DNA of 64,000 nucleotides, from positions 92,225,001-92,289,000 of the forward strand of contig NC_072800.1 of assembly GCF_028583425.1 (NCBI RefSeq), read 5' to 3'. The notes under the pieces are model-generated. The model searched no databases. It saw nothing but the letters and a program-made list of their open reading frames with translations, and was not told the DNA's origin. Shown piece after piece: positions 1 to 10,110 of the stretch. The position numbers and the translations under genes were made by a program. This DNA is from Eublepharis macularius (Eukaryota; Chordata; Lepidosauria; Squamata; Eublepharidae). Position 1 is the first letter of the stretch. Every line of letters begins with the position of its first letter.

Positions 1-308
1 GCTTCCCCCTCGAAATGAGCCCTGCATAGGGTAGATAAATACAAGTTTACAAAGGCATAACATTAGCAAAAATCCAGTACAGAGTTGAAGAAATGCTGAA
101 ACAGAACATACTCAATTCTAGGACAGACATTAGACAACGTAGAACTACCCAGCAGGGTCATACCCAAAGCACAGATAGTACATAGGAGCACATATTTAAA
201 GCAACACATAGGACAGAAGGCAACATAGCGGTGAAGTCTATGGTCCCTAACTCATTAGTGAAGCCTCTCCCTGAGACCACCTCCTTACAATACAGCCCTC
301 CTATCTGA
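1..308. other. Unassigned sequence
   Basis: No coding signal or repeat family was recognised. The part next to 309 may belong to the degraded L2 that continues at 427. Confidence 0.4.
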
Positions 309-426
309 GGGCCAAGCTACACATGATGAATGACACTTGAACGGCAAGCGTATTTCTCCCTGTTCACTTGCCCTCCACTCAATCCACTTGCCGTTCAAGT
401 GTCATTCGTCATGTGTAGCTTGGCCC
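309..426. mobile_element. MITE family A, 118-bp copy
   Basis: Near-perfect inverted repeat starting GGGCCAAGCTACACATGA and ending with its complement, with a ~20-bp loop. The flanks carry a 3-bp duplication TGA (306-308 / 427-429). Copies of exactly the same length occur at 36680 and 48227. A 3-bp duplication and GGGCC termini suggest PIF/Harbinger-type mobilisation (inference). It sits inside a degraded L2 fragment. Confidence 0.75.
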
Positions 427-600
427 TGAGTAAAAAGCCCTTTTGGATAATTCAATTTTGCATCATTTGCAAAAGGCCAGGAGAGTGGGGGCTCTCCTGA
501 CATCCTCAGGTAATCTGTTCCACAAGGCAGGGGCCAACACGGCAGCTGTTGATTTCACCCGTGTGCAGGGTGGCACCTGCAGGAGACCCTACTGAAGTGA
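427..600 (-). mobile_element. Degraded L2-clade LINE, C-terminal ORF2 fragment
   Basis: Read on the minus strand, this stretch gives AAVLAPALWNRLPEDVRRAP and further LINE-like residues. That is the motif found near the C-terminus of L2-clade ORF2 (A-P-x-x-W-N-x-L-P). Frame breaks follow. It is an old insertion, interrupted by the MITE at 309-426. Confidence 0.65.
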
Positions 601-689
601 GCAAAGCTGCCACGAAGTACCAAAATACAAAATACTGTATTTTTCCTTGAGTCCACAATAGGGAGAAAAGCAGAGTAGAAATGCATAAA

Positions 690-1083
690 TAAAGATAAGC
701 GCAGATGACAGCTGCAATTTATCTCGATTTCAGTAAGGCTTTCGATAAAGTTCCACGTAATTTCCTTGTTGACAAGTTGGTGAAATGTAGTTTGGATGCT
801 ATTGCTGTTAGGTGGATCTGTAACTGGTCGACAGATCGCACCAAAAGAGAGCCTGTTAATGGTTCCTCATCCTCTTGCAGAAGAGAGACAAGTGGATTGC
901 CTCAGGGACTGGTCCTGAGACCTCTTTCTGTTCAACATCTTTATAAATGATTTGGATGAAGGAATAGAGGGAATGCTTATTAAATTTGCAGATGATACTA
1001 AATTGGGAGGGGTAGAAAATAGGGTAGAAGACAAGTCAGGAAGGCTACAGAATGATCTTGGCAGCTGGAAAACTGGGCTAAAG
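690..1083 (+). mobile_element. CR1 LINE, reverse transcriptase part (5' piece, interrupted)
   Basis: Frames at 705-950 and 952-1206 show the RT motifs YLDFSKAFDKVPR, LPQGLVL and FADDTKLGG (the catalytic A/FxDD box). The pattern then continues NDLGSW. This is CR1-type RT, broken by a frameshift near 950. The element resumes at 2309 after an inserted L2. The 5' side is truncated inside the RT domain. Confidence 0.85.
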
Positions 1084-2308
1084 TTTCTCCAGGGTCTTTC
1101 TCCAGGGTCGGGGACAGAGGGTGGCGCTCGGGGGAGATCTATCGCCCCGTCACCCTTCGGTGTGCGGGGTTCCCCAAGGGGCGATACTCTCCCCGATGTT
1201 ATTTAACATCTATATGTGCCCCCTCGCCCAGTTGGTGCGGAGGTTTGGGCTGGGTTGTCATCAATACGCGGATGACACCCAACTTTTTCTGTTGATGGAC
1301 GGCCGGCCAGACACGGTCCCAGACAATCTGGCCAGAGCTTTGGAGGCTGTGACGGCATGGTTGAAACAGAGCAGGCTGAAATTGAACCCAGTGAAGACGG
1401 AGGTCCTGCAGCTGGGACGGGGGCTGCCAGATGTTGGGATCCAGCTCCCTGCCCTGGATGGGACACCACTGGCAACTTTGCCAGTGGTAAAGAGTCTGGG
1501 TGTGTTCCTGGATGCCTCCCTATCGATGGAGGCCCAGGTCACGGCGGTTGCCAAGTCTGCATTTTTCCATCTTCGTCAGATCAGGCAACTTGCCCCCTAC
1601 CTGACGCCCCAGGACCTGGCTACAGTGACCCATGCAACGGTCACCTCCAGGCTAGATTACTGTAACTCACTCTACGCTGGGCTACCCCTGGGCCTGATCC
1701 GGAAACTACAACTGGTCCAGAATGCGGCGGCACGGGTCCTGACTGGTATACCTTACCAGTCACACATCACACCTGTCCTGCGCCAGCTGCACTGGCTTCC
1801 AGTTGAATTCCGAATCAGGTTCAAAGTGTTGGTTCTTACCTTTAAAGCCCTGAGTGGGTTGGGACCGGCATATCTTCGGGACCGCCTCTCCCTGTACGTT
1901 CCCCGGAGATCGCTCCGATCAGCAAATAAATATTTACTTGTGGTCCCCGGCCCTAAGGAAGCCCGCCTCACTTCAACCAGGGCCAGGGCCTTTTCAGTCC
2001 TGGCCCCAGCCTGGTGGAACGCTCTGTCAATGGAAACCCGGGCCCAGCGGGACATATTATCGTTCCGCCGGGCCTGTAAGACAGAGCTGTTCCACCAGGC
2101 GTTTGGTGATTGAAGGGGGCGGTGCCATGTCGGCCTCCCACCTTTGGGGTGGGGAAGGTTCTCCCCACCACTGCACCTTGTTAATTTGTTTTATTATTTG
2201 TATATTGATTTTAGTTTTTGTTTTTATCGATTTTAACTGTTCACCGCCCAGAGCCCCTGGGGATGGGCGGTATATAAATTGAATAAATAAATAAATAAAA
2301 CAAATAAA
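1084..2308 (+). mobile_element. 5'-truncated L2-clade LINE inserted into CR1
   Basis: An open frame at 1121-2113 (330 codons) contains GVPQGAILSPMLFNIYM, QYADDTQLF (catalytic YADD), SRLDYCNSLYAGLP, LQLVQNAAARVLTG, HWLPVEFRIRFKVL and APAWWNALS. These are RT palm and C-terminal motifs of L2-like LINEs. A 3'UTR follows, with GGGCGGTATATAAATTGAATAAATAAATAAA as the tail (2263 on). The long intact frame and clean tail mark a fairly recent insertion. CR1 sequence occurs on both sides, so the L2 is nested. Confidence 0.9.
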
Positions 2309-3275
2309 ATGAATTTCAACAGAGGTAAATGTAAAGTTCTGCATATAGGTAGGAAGAATCAAATGCATGATTATAGGATGGGGGAGACTTGTCTTGGCAG
2401 TAGTATGTGCGAAAAGGATCCAGGGGTTTCCATAGACCATACACTGAACATGAGTCAGCAGTGTGATATCGTAACTAAAAAGGCAAATGTGATTTGGGGC
2501 TGTATCAACGGAAGCATAGTGTCCGGATCATGTGAAGTGATGGTATCGCTCTACTCACCTAGAGGTGGTTAGACCTCACCTAGAGTATTGTGTTCAGTTT
2601 GGGGCACCACATTTTCAGAAAGGATATAGATAAGATGGAGTATGTCCAGAGAAGGGCAACAAAGATGGTGAGGGGTCTGGAGACCAAGTCCTATGAGGAA
2701 AGGTTGAAGGAGCTCAGTGAGTTTAGCTTGGATAGGAGACAACTGAGAGGTGATATGATAACCAAATACTTGAACGGCTGTCATATAGAGGATAGTGTGG
2801 AGTTGTTTTCCACTGCCCCAGAATGTCAGACCAAAACCAATGGGTTGAAATTAAATCAAAAGATTTTTCGGCTAAACATTAGGAAGAACTTTCTGACAGT
2901 TAGAGCAGGTGGTGAGCTCTCCTTCTTTGGAGGTTTTTAAGCAGAGGCTAGATGGCCATTTGACAGCAATGCTTATTCCGTCAACCTAGGCAGATCATGA
3001 AGGGAAGGGCAGGAAGGGTTACATCAGTGCTTAGTTCTTGTGTCCCCTTCTTATATGCCCAGGGTAAGGCCAATCACCACCTTGGAGGTCAAATAGCAAT
3101 TTTCCCTAGGCCAGTTTGGCTAGGGATCCTGAAAGTGTTTTGCCATCTTCTGGGCATGCAGTAAGGGTGGGGGAGAGGAGGAAGGTATTTGTGAATTTCC
3201 TGCAATGTCCAGGGGGTTGGACTAGATGACCCTAGAGGTACCTTCCAACCCTGTGATTCTGTGATTCTATAATAA
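2309..3275 (+). mobile_element. CR1 LINE, 3' piece with octamer tail
   Basis: The CR1 frame resumes with FNRGKCKVLHIGRKNQ. It continues in broken frames through GLETKSYEERLKELS, RQLRGDMI, LKLNQKIFRLNIRKNFLTV and FGGF. The CR1 3'UTR follows (GGTTGGACTAGATGACC) and ends in two copies of the octamer-type tail TGTGATTC. Several stops and frameshifts make it non-functional. Confidence 0.85.
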
Positions 3276-3379
3276 CACAATCTCCCAATCTACATTATAA
3301 CATCTGTGAATTTAAACTACTGGACTCAAATGAGCGCATCTTCTCCAAACACAGAACTTACTGTTTGTTTATTAAAGGT

Positions 3380-3469
3380 TCATCACACCCTTCCACCCCA
3401 AAATGCAGCATATATCCACCCCTCCCTCATTTTATCCTCACACCGATCCTGAGAGTTAGGTTAGTCTAA
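3380..3469 (-). mobile_element. tRNA-headed SINE fragment (minus), split by a MITE
   Basis: The stretch CCTCATTTTATCCTCACACC ... GAGAGTTAGG is the middle of the window's common tRNA-headed SINE in minus orientation (compare 16360-16565). It is interrupted at 3470 and resumes after 3703 with AAGAGATAACACAG ... TATCCTAGTCTGACC (to about 3770). Confidence 0.55.
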
Positions 3470-3703
3470 GAGCAGAACCACAAGTGACAAAAGGCACAGA
3501 TTGGACACTTGTCTGCTTCCCTCATGTTTTGATGGGAAATGTAGGCGTCCTGGTCTTGCAGCTTGGCTCTCTGACTGCTGTCCAATGGACTTTTCAACTG
3601 TCACTTGTCCAACATTCCGCCCAGCTGCCTACATTTCCCATCAAAACTTGAGGGAAGCTGACAAGTGTCCAATCTGTGCCTTTTGTCACTTGTGGTTCTG
3701 CTC
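3470..3703. mobile_element. MITE, family A-related, 234 bp
   Basis: Terminal inverted repeats GAGCAGAACCACAAGTGAC / GTCACTTGTGGTTCTGCTC extend into long paired arms that include GGGAAATGTAGGC. Flanking 3-bp duplication TAA (3467-3469 / 3704-3706). The interior is shared with the element at 13924-14155 (GACACTTGTC, GCTTCCCTCA). It is inserted in a SINE. Confidence 0.75.
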
Positions 3704-3774
3704 TAAGAGATAACACAGTTGCACTGGAGTAAGAATCTGAACTTGAGTGTCCGTTATCCTAGTCTGACCAAGCC

Positions 3775-4455
3775 TCAGTAATGCCCTCTGTGAATGGAGA
3801 GTGTGCCTTGGAACACACCACACACATTTACGCCCCATTTCCTTGCTAAAAAAACAACCCCTCCGAAGCGTCTAATTTGGATTTTATTGCTCCAGCCTTC
3901 TGTTTAATTACAGCCTTCTCTCCATTTGTCTTGTTGCTGAACCCAACCAGTGCCAGACCCCCAGGTTTACCTCGCCAGTAGGAAATGAAAATAAATCACT
4001 GCTTTCGGCATCAGCCCAGAGTATTTTGAAATGGTGTCGGAAGAAACGCCTTTTGCTAAGCTTGTGCCCATATTAAATTGACTGTCAGGAATTGCAAGCA
4101 TAAAACTGCCAAATTTTATCGGCTTTCCCAAATGGCTCTTGCTTGCTTTCATTTAATTTCAGCTGCTTTCTGTATTTCCCTTCTGTCTGTGTTTATCTTC
4201 ATTTTACAAGCATGCTAAAAGTTTAAAACTGGGTGCTCAGATCTGATAAATCAAGGTAGGAATCTGGTATACAGCCTAGAATTGTATAACATGCTCTTTC
4301 CCATTGACTACCAAAATACTCATAATTATGGCTGGCTGAGTGGGTGTCAAGTAGTTTGTGTGTGTGTGAATTGGATGGGACTGTATTTTGGCACACCTTG
4401 ATGAGATACAACAGGTCTCCATGCACTTTGCACACAAGCCCAGCAATGAGAAAGC
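3775..4455. other. Repeat-poor stretch, candidate conserved non-coding element
   Basis: No repeat family or coding frame was recognised over about 550-680 bp. The composition is mixed, with homeodomain-like cores and AT-rich blocks (TTTAATTACAG, AATTTTATCGGC). This is unlike the surrounding GC-rich MITEs. Function is inferred only from the absence of repeats. Confidence 0.3.
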
Positions 4456-4468
4456 ATACATTGGTTCA

Positions 4469-4593
4469 TCTGACGAAGAGAGCTGTGATTCTCGAAAGCT
4501 TATGCTACAATAAAGTTGGTAAGTCTTAAAGGTGCTACTGGACTCTTTTTGTTTTTGCTACTACAGACTAACACGGCTAACTCCTTTGCATCT
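4469..4593 (+). mobile_element. Fold-back retroposon family, half copy
   Basis: Begins in the middle of the family's hairpin (TCTGACGAAGAGAGCTGTGA). It runs through GCTTATGCTACAATAAAGTT and GGTGCTACTGGACTC to the usual 3' end GGCTAACTCCTTTGCATCT. It is flanked by a perfect 13-bp duplication ATACATTGGTTCA (4456-4468 / 4594-4606). The 5' truncation plus long target duplication indicates retroposition. Confidence 0.8.
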
Positions 4594-4606
4594 ATACATT
4601 GGTTCA

Positions 4607-5084
4607 GATTCTAATCTGATTGTAAATGGCAAAAGTACCCTTTAAAAAAATTCTTGCTTCTTATTGAGTGCTTTTTATCTAAACTGTACTGTTCATTTCC
4701 CCCACACATTTCACTGCTTTGTTTTCTTACCATTGTTTTGTCCATACAACCCAAGAGAAAAAGAAATTGACTTGCAAAAGATTTCCAGATTTCCTGGAAT
4801 CAACTTGTTGAAAAATGTAATATGTAGTTTCGCCCTGATTCTCAAAGCCAAATGTACGTCCATTAAATGTTCTAAATTGGGTCTCAAGTGCTTTGCATGT
4901 TCTCACACTATTACCTGGGAACTGTAGTTTTGCAGAGAAAGTTCTGCACACTAAGCAAAAGGATGTGTGCTACCGACTGATGAGTACACTCAATTGCACA
5001 GTGCAAATCCTCGAAATGTGGCTAATTTTAAATGAGGCTTGACCCGCCTATGATATCCCCGGGGAAGTCATAAACTAAACAAGC
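4607..5084. other. Unassigned sequence
   Basis: AT-rich, apparently single-copy. No gene, tRNA or repeat family was recognised. Confidence 0.35.
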
Positions 5085-5940
5085 CAGTAAACTGAGTTTC
5101 CGCCACAAGTGGCTTCCTGGCTAGCTGGCCTGCTGAATGCTGCCAAAAATGATGCAAAATCCCTCTCCGATTGTGAACAAATCATTGAAGCAATCATGAG
5201 AGGTGCTCGAACCAAGAGAAAACGGTAATTACAATCAAGGTCAGTCCAATTTTCGAAGATCCTATTTGCAACAATTGGATCGGCATCAGCGGAGGTGGAG
5301 GAGGGGTATTCATCCCTTCCCAAGTTCCCAATTGTATCCAGGAGGGTATCCCGAATTATACAGCACTGTGAACTAAACCCCAAAGCTGTGACTTTGGCTC
5401 TGCCGGCCAGGGTTTTTGTGCTAAATGACAGCTTTCCATCGGTTTGCTTTTAAAGTCTTGTCAAGTTCAGGAGGAGGCAGAACATTTAATGACACGGATA
5501 GCGGCTGATTGCGTGGAAATTGGGCCAGCTGCTAACAAATGAAATAATAGCGCAAACGCATGATTGTAATTACAGAAGAGAGCCCTGGAAAACGAAGGCA
5601 CAGGCCATCTTTTCAGAGCTGCTGCAATGAATAAGAAGATGGGAGACAATGATCAGCGTCTCATTCACAACCGCGGCACACACAAGCCCGCTCCCTTCCC
5701 TCCTCGGTGGCTTAATTGCAGCCCTTCCAAATGGCATTTCGATTCACAGAGCTTCTGATGAAGCAGCAATGAATAAAGATGGGTTTTGCAAGGCACTTTG
5801 CCAAAGGTAGGGATCGAGGGGTGGTTGCTTTTGATAGACAGGCCCCAACAACTGGTGTGTGTGGCAGGCTGTTTGAAGCCTGAGCTCTTCTATGCCTTCT
5901 GTTAGCTGAGCAGGGGCTTGACACACAAAACGAGTCGTGC
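5085..5940. other. Longest repeat-poor stretch, candidate conserved non-coding (enhancer-like) DNA
   Basis: About 850 bp without any repeat family seen elsewhere in the window. It contains two TAATTA homeodomain cores in opposite contexts (5226-5231 in GGTAATTACAATCA; 5567-5572 in TGATTGTAATTACAG), so the two sites form an inverted pair. Open frames here are short and not protein-like. The enhancer idea is inference. Confidence 0.35.
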
Positions 5941-6124
5941 AAAACTCACGCGAGGAAATGCGATATTTCGCGTTTTCCGCGCGATGATGCGCGACAACGC
6001 GCAACGTTTCGGATTGCAGAGGGCCGTCTGGAATCGGCCCATCTCTCTAGTCTGAACTCTATTGTGCCACAGGAACACTCAATATAGCAACGAGGGAAGG
6101 AAAAGCAAAGTAGGTTTAGAATCA

Positions 6125-6470
6125 CTGACTGTTGTCATTTGTTATTTTGAAGAAGGAGCTTTGTTATCAGTTGCAGTTCAGCAGTCTCTCTTTCTAATCT
6201 TTTCGGTCAACAACTAAATGTCCTGGAAGGTTAAAATGTTCCTCCACTGGCTTTTGAATGTTTTGGTTCCTGATGTCAGACTTATGTCCATTAATTGTTT
6301 GTTGAAGAGACTGGCCAGTTTGTCCAATGTTGAGAGGGGAAGGGTATTGCTGACAAGTGATGGCAAAAATCACATTGGAGGATGAGCAGGCGTATGAACC
6401 TGAGATAGCATGGCTGACGTTGTTGGGTCCACTGAGGGTGTTGCTAGGATCTATGAGCCAAAACACACGT
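6125..6470 (-). pseudogene. Penelope-like element fragment, GIY-YIG endonuclease region
   Basis: Minus-strand frame 6466-6194 reads CSSSNVIFAITCQQYPSP then NIGQTGQSLQQTINGHKSDI and QKPVEEHFNLPGH. In Penelope-like retroelements this C-terminal segment is a GIY-YIG nuclease (C...P.LYIGQTG.SL..R.NGH). Here the YIG tyrosine and the usual Arg are altered and there is no RT around it, so it is a dead fragment. Confidence 0.7.
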
Positions 6471-6499
6471 TAAGAAAAACCTAGGTTCAGCACGTGTTC

Positions 6500-6800
6500 T
6501 CTTACCTCAAGGTTTGCCGGGATCTGTAGGAGTCCTGGAAGCTTAAAGTAGGCGTCCTGGAAGCTTAAAGATCTGTAGGGGTCCTGGAAGCTTAAAGTCC
6601 TGGAAGCTTAAAGGATCTGCAAGCGTCCTGGAAGCTTAAAGGCGTCCTGGAAGCTTAAAGCTTAAAATACAGGCGCCTGTATTTCCCTTTCCCTTTTTGC
6701 TGCTCTGTAAATGCTAAACTTTAAGCTTCCAGGACGCAGTGCAGTCCTGAGTTCCACCACTGAGTTCCACCACCTCTTTTCCCAGAAAACAAAGCCCTGG
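6500..6800. repeat. 19-bp tandem array (GCGTCCTGGAAGCTTAAAG) with an inverted copy, next to a MITE C end
   Basis: Five to six copies of TCCTGGAAGCTTAAAG occur at 6533-6660, separated by short variable pieces. One inverted copy (CTTTAAGCTTCCAGGACGC) lies at 6718-6736. At 6750-6800 the sequence TGAGTTCCACCACCTCTTTT ... AAAGCCCTGG matches one end of MITE family C. The array may have grown inside such an element. Confidence 0.65.
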
Positions 6801-6808
6801 TTCTGCTA

Positions 6809-6925
6809 CACTCTTGCTCTTTTCTGCCTCTAATCACCTGCTAGCTGAGTTTTTCAGCTGGAGATACTGGGAATTGGACCTTGAACTTCTGCGTGCATAG
6901 GAGATGCTCTCCCACCGAGCCACAT
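6809..6925 (-). mobile_element. tRNA-derived SINE fragment (minus)
   Basis: On the minus strand it reads a tRNA-like head (TGGCTCGGTGGGAGAGCATC, A-box like). A B-box-like segment follows (AAGGTCCAATTCCC), then CAGCTGAAAAACTCAGCTAG. This resembles the common squamate tRNA-headed SINE. It is degraded. Confidence 0.55.
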
Positions 6926-7479
6926 CCCTTCCCCAAATGTTATAAATTGACATGAAGCTTCAAAGAGAAACTATCAGTCTCAGTAATATACATAATACTG
7001 TCAAAAAGGTCTGTATCACAGGCAAGCGGTCTTGGGCTCTAGTTGTAAAATAAGAAAGTGAGAGTCCTTTTTTTCCCTTAAGCAAAAGTTTTGCAAATCT
7101 CAGTAAGGAGTCATTCCTTTGTGCAGGAGGAAGATTTTTTCCCCAAGCCAACTTCATCACATAACGTCTAGCAAAGCGTTGAACTAAAGCGATCACTGGT
7201 AGCTTGGTGCTGCCTCCCCTGTTGCAGATAATCCTTATTTTTCTGATCTCATCTATTTATAATGCAGATACGCCGTGGAGGAAATAAGTAGTACTTAAGA
7301 AGGCATTTAAAAGCAGCTTTTATACACTGGGAGGTGACGGGGGGCATTACATTTAAAGAATTGAATTGACATGAGGGTGCATTTGCAGAAAAAGTCATGC
7401 TCAAGGTTCTAAAAGTGTTGTAAACAAGTGGCGACATTTTGCTGGATGGCACCAGGATGCAGGTAAGATGGCAGCAGGC

Positions 7480-7513
<34 letters not shown>

Positions 7514-7855
7514 GAACATTCAAATAATTCCTCATATGAAAAAAGTATGTCTGTCTGTAGGAAGTCCGAGCAGAGAGGGAAGGAAGAGCAGATTTAACTA
7601 GCCCACCTAAGCTTGACTTCCCTAAAATTACACATTTTTTCCACAAATATTTTAAAGGGCTAATAAAGCGGGGAGCCTGGTTTCCAGTCATAAAACTGAG
7701 TAGAAGTTACATCCCCTTTTATCGAAGTCAGTCACTCTGTTGGGAGATACATATAGGAGTGTTCTTCCTCTACACACTGATTCTGGATCGTTTTAATAAA
7801 TCAGGGAAGAAAAGTGGGAAAAGGGACAGATCATTCACCAAATAGTAACTTTCTT
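6926..7855. other. Mostly unassigned; TG microsatellite and a short dispersed repeat
   Basis: A (TG)n run lies at 7481-7511. The frame 7196-6960 on the minus strand (78 codons) has a faintly LINE-like composition but no recognisable motif. No other feature was seen. Confidence 0.35.
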
Positions 7856-8194
7856 ACAGTGCAATCCTAAACTGAGTTACTCCAGTCTCTAAGCCCATTA
7901 CACTGGAAATCCAACTATAAGATAGAGAATTTTGCGAAGAGGTAGGGAATGATGGAAATACAAGGTAACAAGACTGGACTAATCCATAGCAACACTACAG
8001 TTGTGATTTACTTGCGGCGATCCAATAAAACCATTCATTTTTGCACAATCCTAGTGCGAAACTTTGAAACTGATAAATAAATCATTATGTAGGCCCCAGA
8101 AAACTAATTAAAGGATTCCATGTTTGGGCCGTTAGCAGAGTCTATCGTTAAGCATAGGAAGTGTGATTATAGGTGGTTGTGAGCTCGTTCTGCT

Positions 8195-8530
8195 GGCTGG
8201 TGTGTGTGCAGGAATAAAAATAATAAAAGCATACGCTTGATTTATATTTAGAAAAGAAATGAGAGTTCTTTATTGCAGGAACTCCATACTCTGATAGGAA
8301 AGGAGGAGAGATAGATCTTAACTACCTATCTAGTCTAAGGATGGACATGGATGGCAGAGCAAGGCCTGCATCCATGCTGCCAAGATGGAGGGAGGAGGAG
8401 GACAGAGGTGTTGCCTGGAACAAAGCCAGGAAGAGGAGGAGTGAGAGGGAGGAAGTCAGGAGGAGGAAATCCTGAGAATACCAATCTGCATAACATAGGC
8501 AAGTCAGAGCAGTAAACACAGTAGACAGAG
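8195..8530 (-). mobile_element. Possible solo LTR (minus)
   Basis: The minus strand reads a GC-moderate stretch, then CCTGCAATAAAGAACTCTCA and an AT-rich end TATTTTTATTCCTGCACACA. A polyadenylation signal followed by a short CT-rich piece and a CA end resembles an LTR R-U5. No second LTR, primer site or internal coding was seen, so the call is tentative. Confidence 0.3.
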
Positions 8531-8839
8531 TGCCCTGACCTCTCTATCTTTCTAACTCTGTGGTTTGCCCCCCTCTGAAACCTGAGAAGAGGGACAGCAC
8601 TCTTCTTCCAGCAAAAAGTAATACCGAAGTAAGTTACACAGCCTGTTTGACAAAGCTGTAACTTCCTCCAGGGGAAATAGGGATCCTATGTCCCCAGTGG
8701 GGTTGGGGGATCCCCTGCTCCTAGCCTCCACCACCTGCCTCCACTCACTTGCCCGGTGAGTAGAAAGATGTGGGGAACGGGCTCTGGAGCCCCGCCGTGT
8801 GTTCCCATGCAGAACACTTCCTTTTTGTGCTGGGAATGA

Positions 8840-8923
8840 CATAATTACTCAAGGAAGTGAAGGCCCCTGAGCAGGGCTGATTTGATCAAAATCAGCTCCC
8901 AATCTAGAGGTAAGTACTCCAGA
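8840..8923 (+). repeat. 84-bp direct repeat, copy 1
   Basis: CATAATTACTCAAGGAAGTG through GTAAGTACTCCAGA is repeated at 9537-9620 with only two differences. No other copy was seen in the window. The pair bounds about 613 bp. Confidence 0.8.
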
Positions 8924-9536
8924 GGCACATCCCCCCCCCAACCCTGGTTTGGGCTGCATTCCCAAATTCCCCGGTTTGGGCTGCAGGGGACCTGGCAACC
9001 CTAATAAATGATCTCTGTAATCTGGTAATCAGTTGCAATTCCAGATGGTTTCCAACCCAACTTCAAGGCTGGCAACCTTACGCCTTCCCTTTGCACAAGA
9101 GACTCTTCTAGCAAGACACCCTCTTGGAATAAGGGAACAGACGTTGCTCTGGGGAAAGTCGTTTGTGTGAGTGGAACAGATCCGCCATTCTTTGTAGGGC
9201 TGTTGTTAGGAAGACCCAAGTTCTCTAAATATTCAAAATAGAAATCCTATTACTAAAAGCTAAGTAGTGCAAGAGAAACGATGTGGAGACATCCATCCAG
9301 TTTTTTTAAAAAATTATCGCAAATTCATACTACAAGGGAACAGTGGAAAGATGAGCTTTGGAGAAGGGCTGATCGTCTCAGTGAGAAACTGCTTTCAATT
9401 AATTACCCCTAAACTTCACATTTCTATACAAACAAGTGACAAAATCACTTGTTTGAGTGTTCAAGACAAGAGTCATGCACCTGCGTGTGTGAACAGGCTG
9501 TAAACTATGACTGATTAAAGTGAAGTGGGAGAGACT
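8924..9536. other. Unassigned sequence between the 84-bp repeats
   Basis: No motif was recognised. The part at 9010-9120 contains fragments resembling the 'lost in a gene-poor lizard intron' type of MITE (CTGGCAACCTTA), too degraded to name. Confidence 0.3.
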
Positions 9537-9620
9537 CATAATTACACAAGGAAGTGAAGGCCCCTGAGCAGGGCTGATTTGATAAAAATCAGCTCCCAAT
9601 CTAGAGGTAAGTACTCCAGA
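9537..9620 (+). repeat. 84-bp direct repeat, copy 2
   Basis: Second copy of the repeat at 8840-8923 (two mismatches), 697 bp downstream. It could be a local duplication or the terminal direct repeats of a small non-coding retroelement. No TG...CA ends are visible, so duplication is preferred. Confidence 0.8.
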
Positions 9621-9726
9621 ATTTCTTGGCAGGCATTAGAAGTGTTTGCATAGGGAAGCAAAAGAAGGAGAGGGTCCCTGGTTCCGATTTTTGCTCTGGC
9701 CACGCTGTTTCCCCACCCTTCTAGGC

Positions 9727-9838
9727 TTGCCACCCTCCAGATTGGGCCTGGAGATCTCCTGGAATTACATCTGATCTCCAGAGATCAATTCTCCTGGAAA
9801 AATGGAGATTTTCTTTAATTCAGCTCACTGGGAGGGGG
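9727..9838. mobile_element. MITE family F (TAGGGTTGCCA type) fragment
   Basis: Contains TTGCCACCCTCCAGATTGGG, CTGGAGATCTCCTGGAATT and CTCCAGAGATCA. These are shared with the complete copies at 54703 and 56062. Only one part is preserved. Confidence 0.55.
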
Positions 9839-9935
9839 GGAGGGGGAATAGAGGAACCACACACATTGTGCCTGGACCAGGCGTCCCAGGTGTCCCAATT
9901 TGGGTACCACATTGTGTGGATGTGCCCAAATAAAG

Positions 9936-10110
9936 CAGTAGGATTTGAGTCCCGTGGCACCTTAGAGACCGAGAAGATGGTGTCTGAAGAAGGGAGTGCT
10001 GACTCTCGAAAGTTTACACTCTGAAAATCTTGTTGGTCTCTGAGGTGCCACAGGACTCAAACCCTGCTGTTTTACTGCAGTTCAACACAGCTTGTTGTTG
10101 CCCACACAGT
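9936..10110 (+). mobile_element. Fold-back element family G
   Basis: The left arm AGGATTTGAGTCCCGTGGCA pairs with TGCCACAGGACTCAAACCCT about 100 bp downstream. The middle has TCTCGAAAGTTTACACTCTG. A TACTGCAGTTCAACACAGCT tail follows. It has the same layout as the family with GAGTCCAGTAGCACC arms: hairpin body plus a CTRCAGACYAA-like tail. Other G copies lie at 13306 and 19692. Confidence 0.6.
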
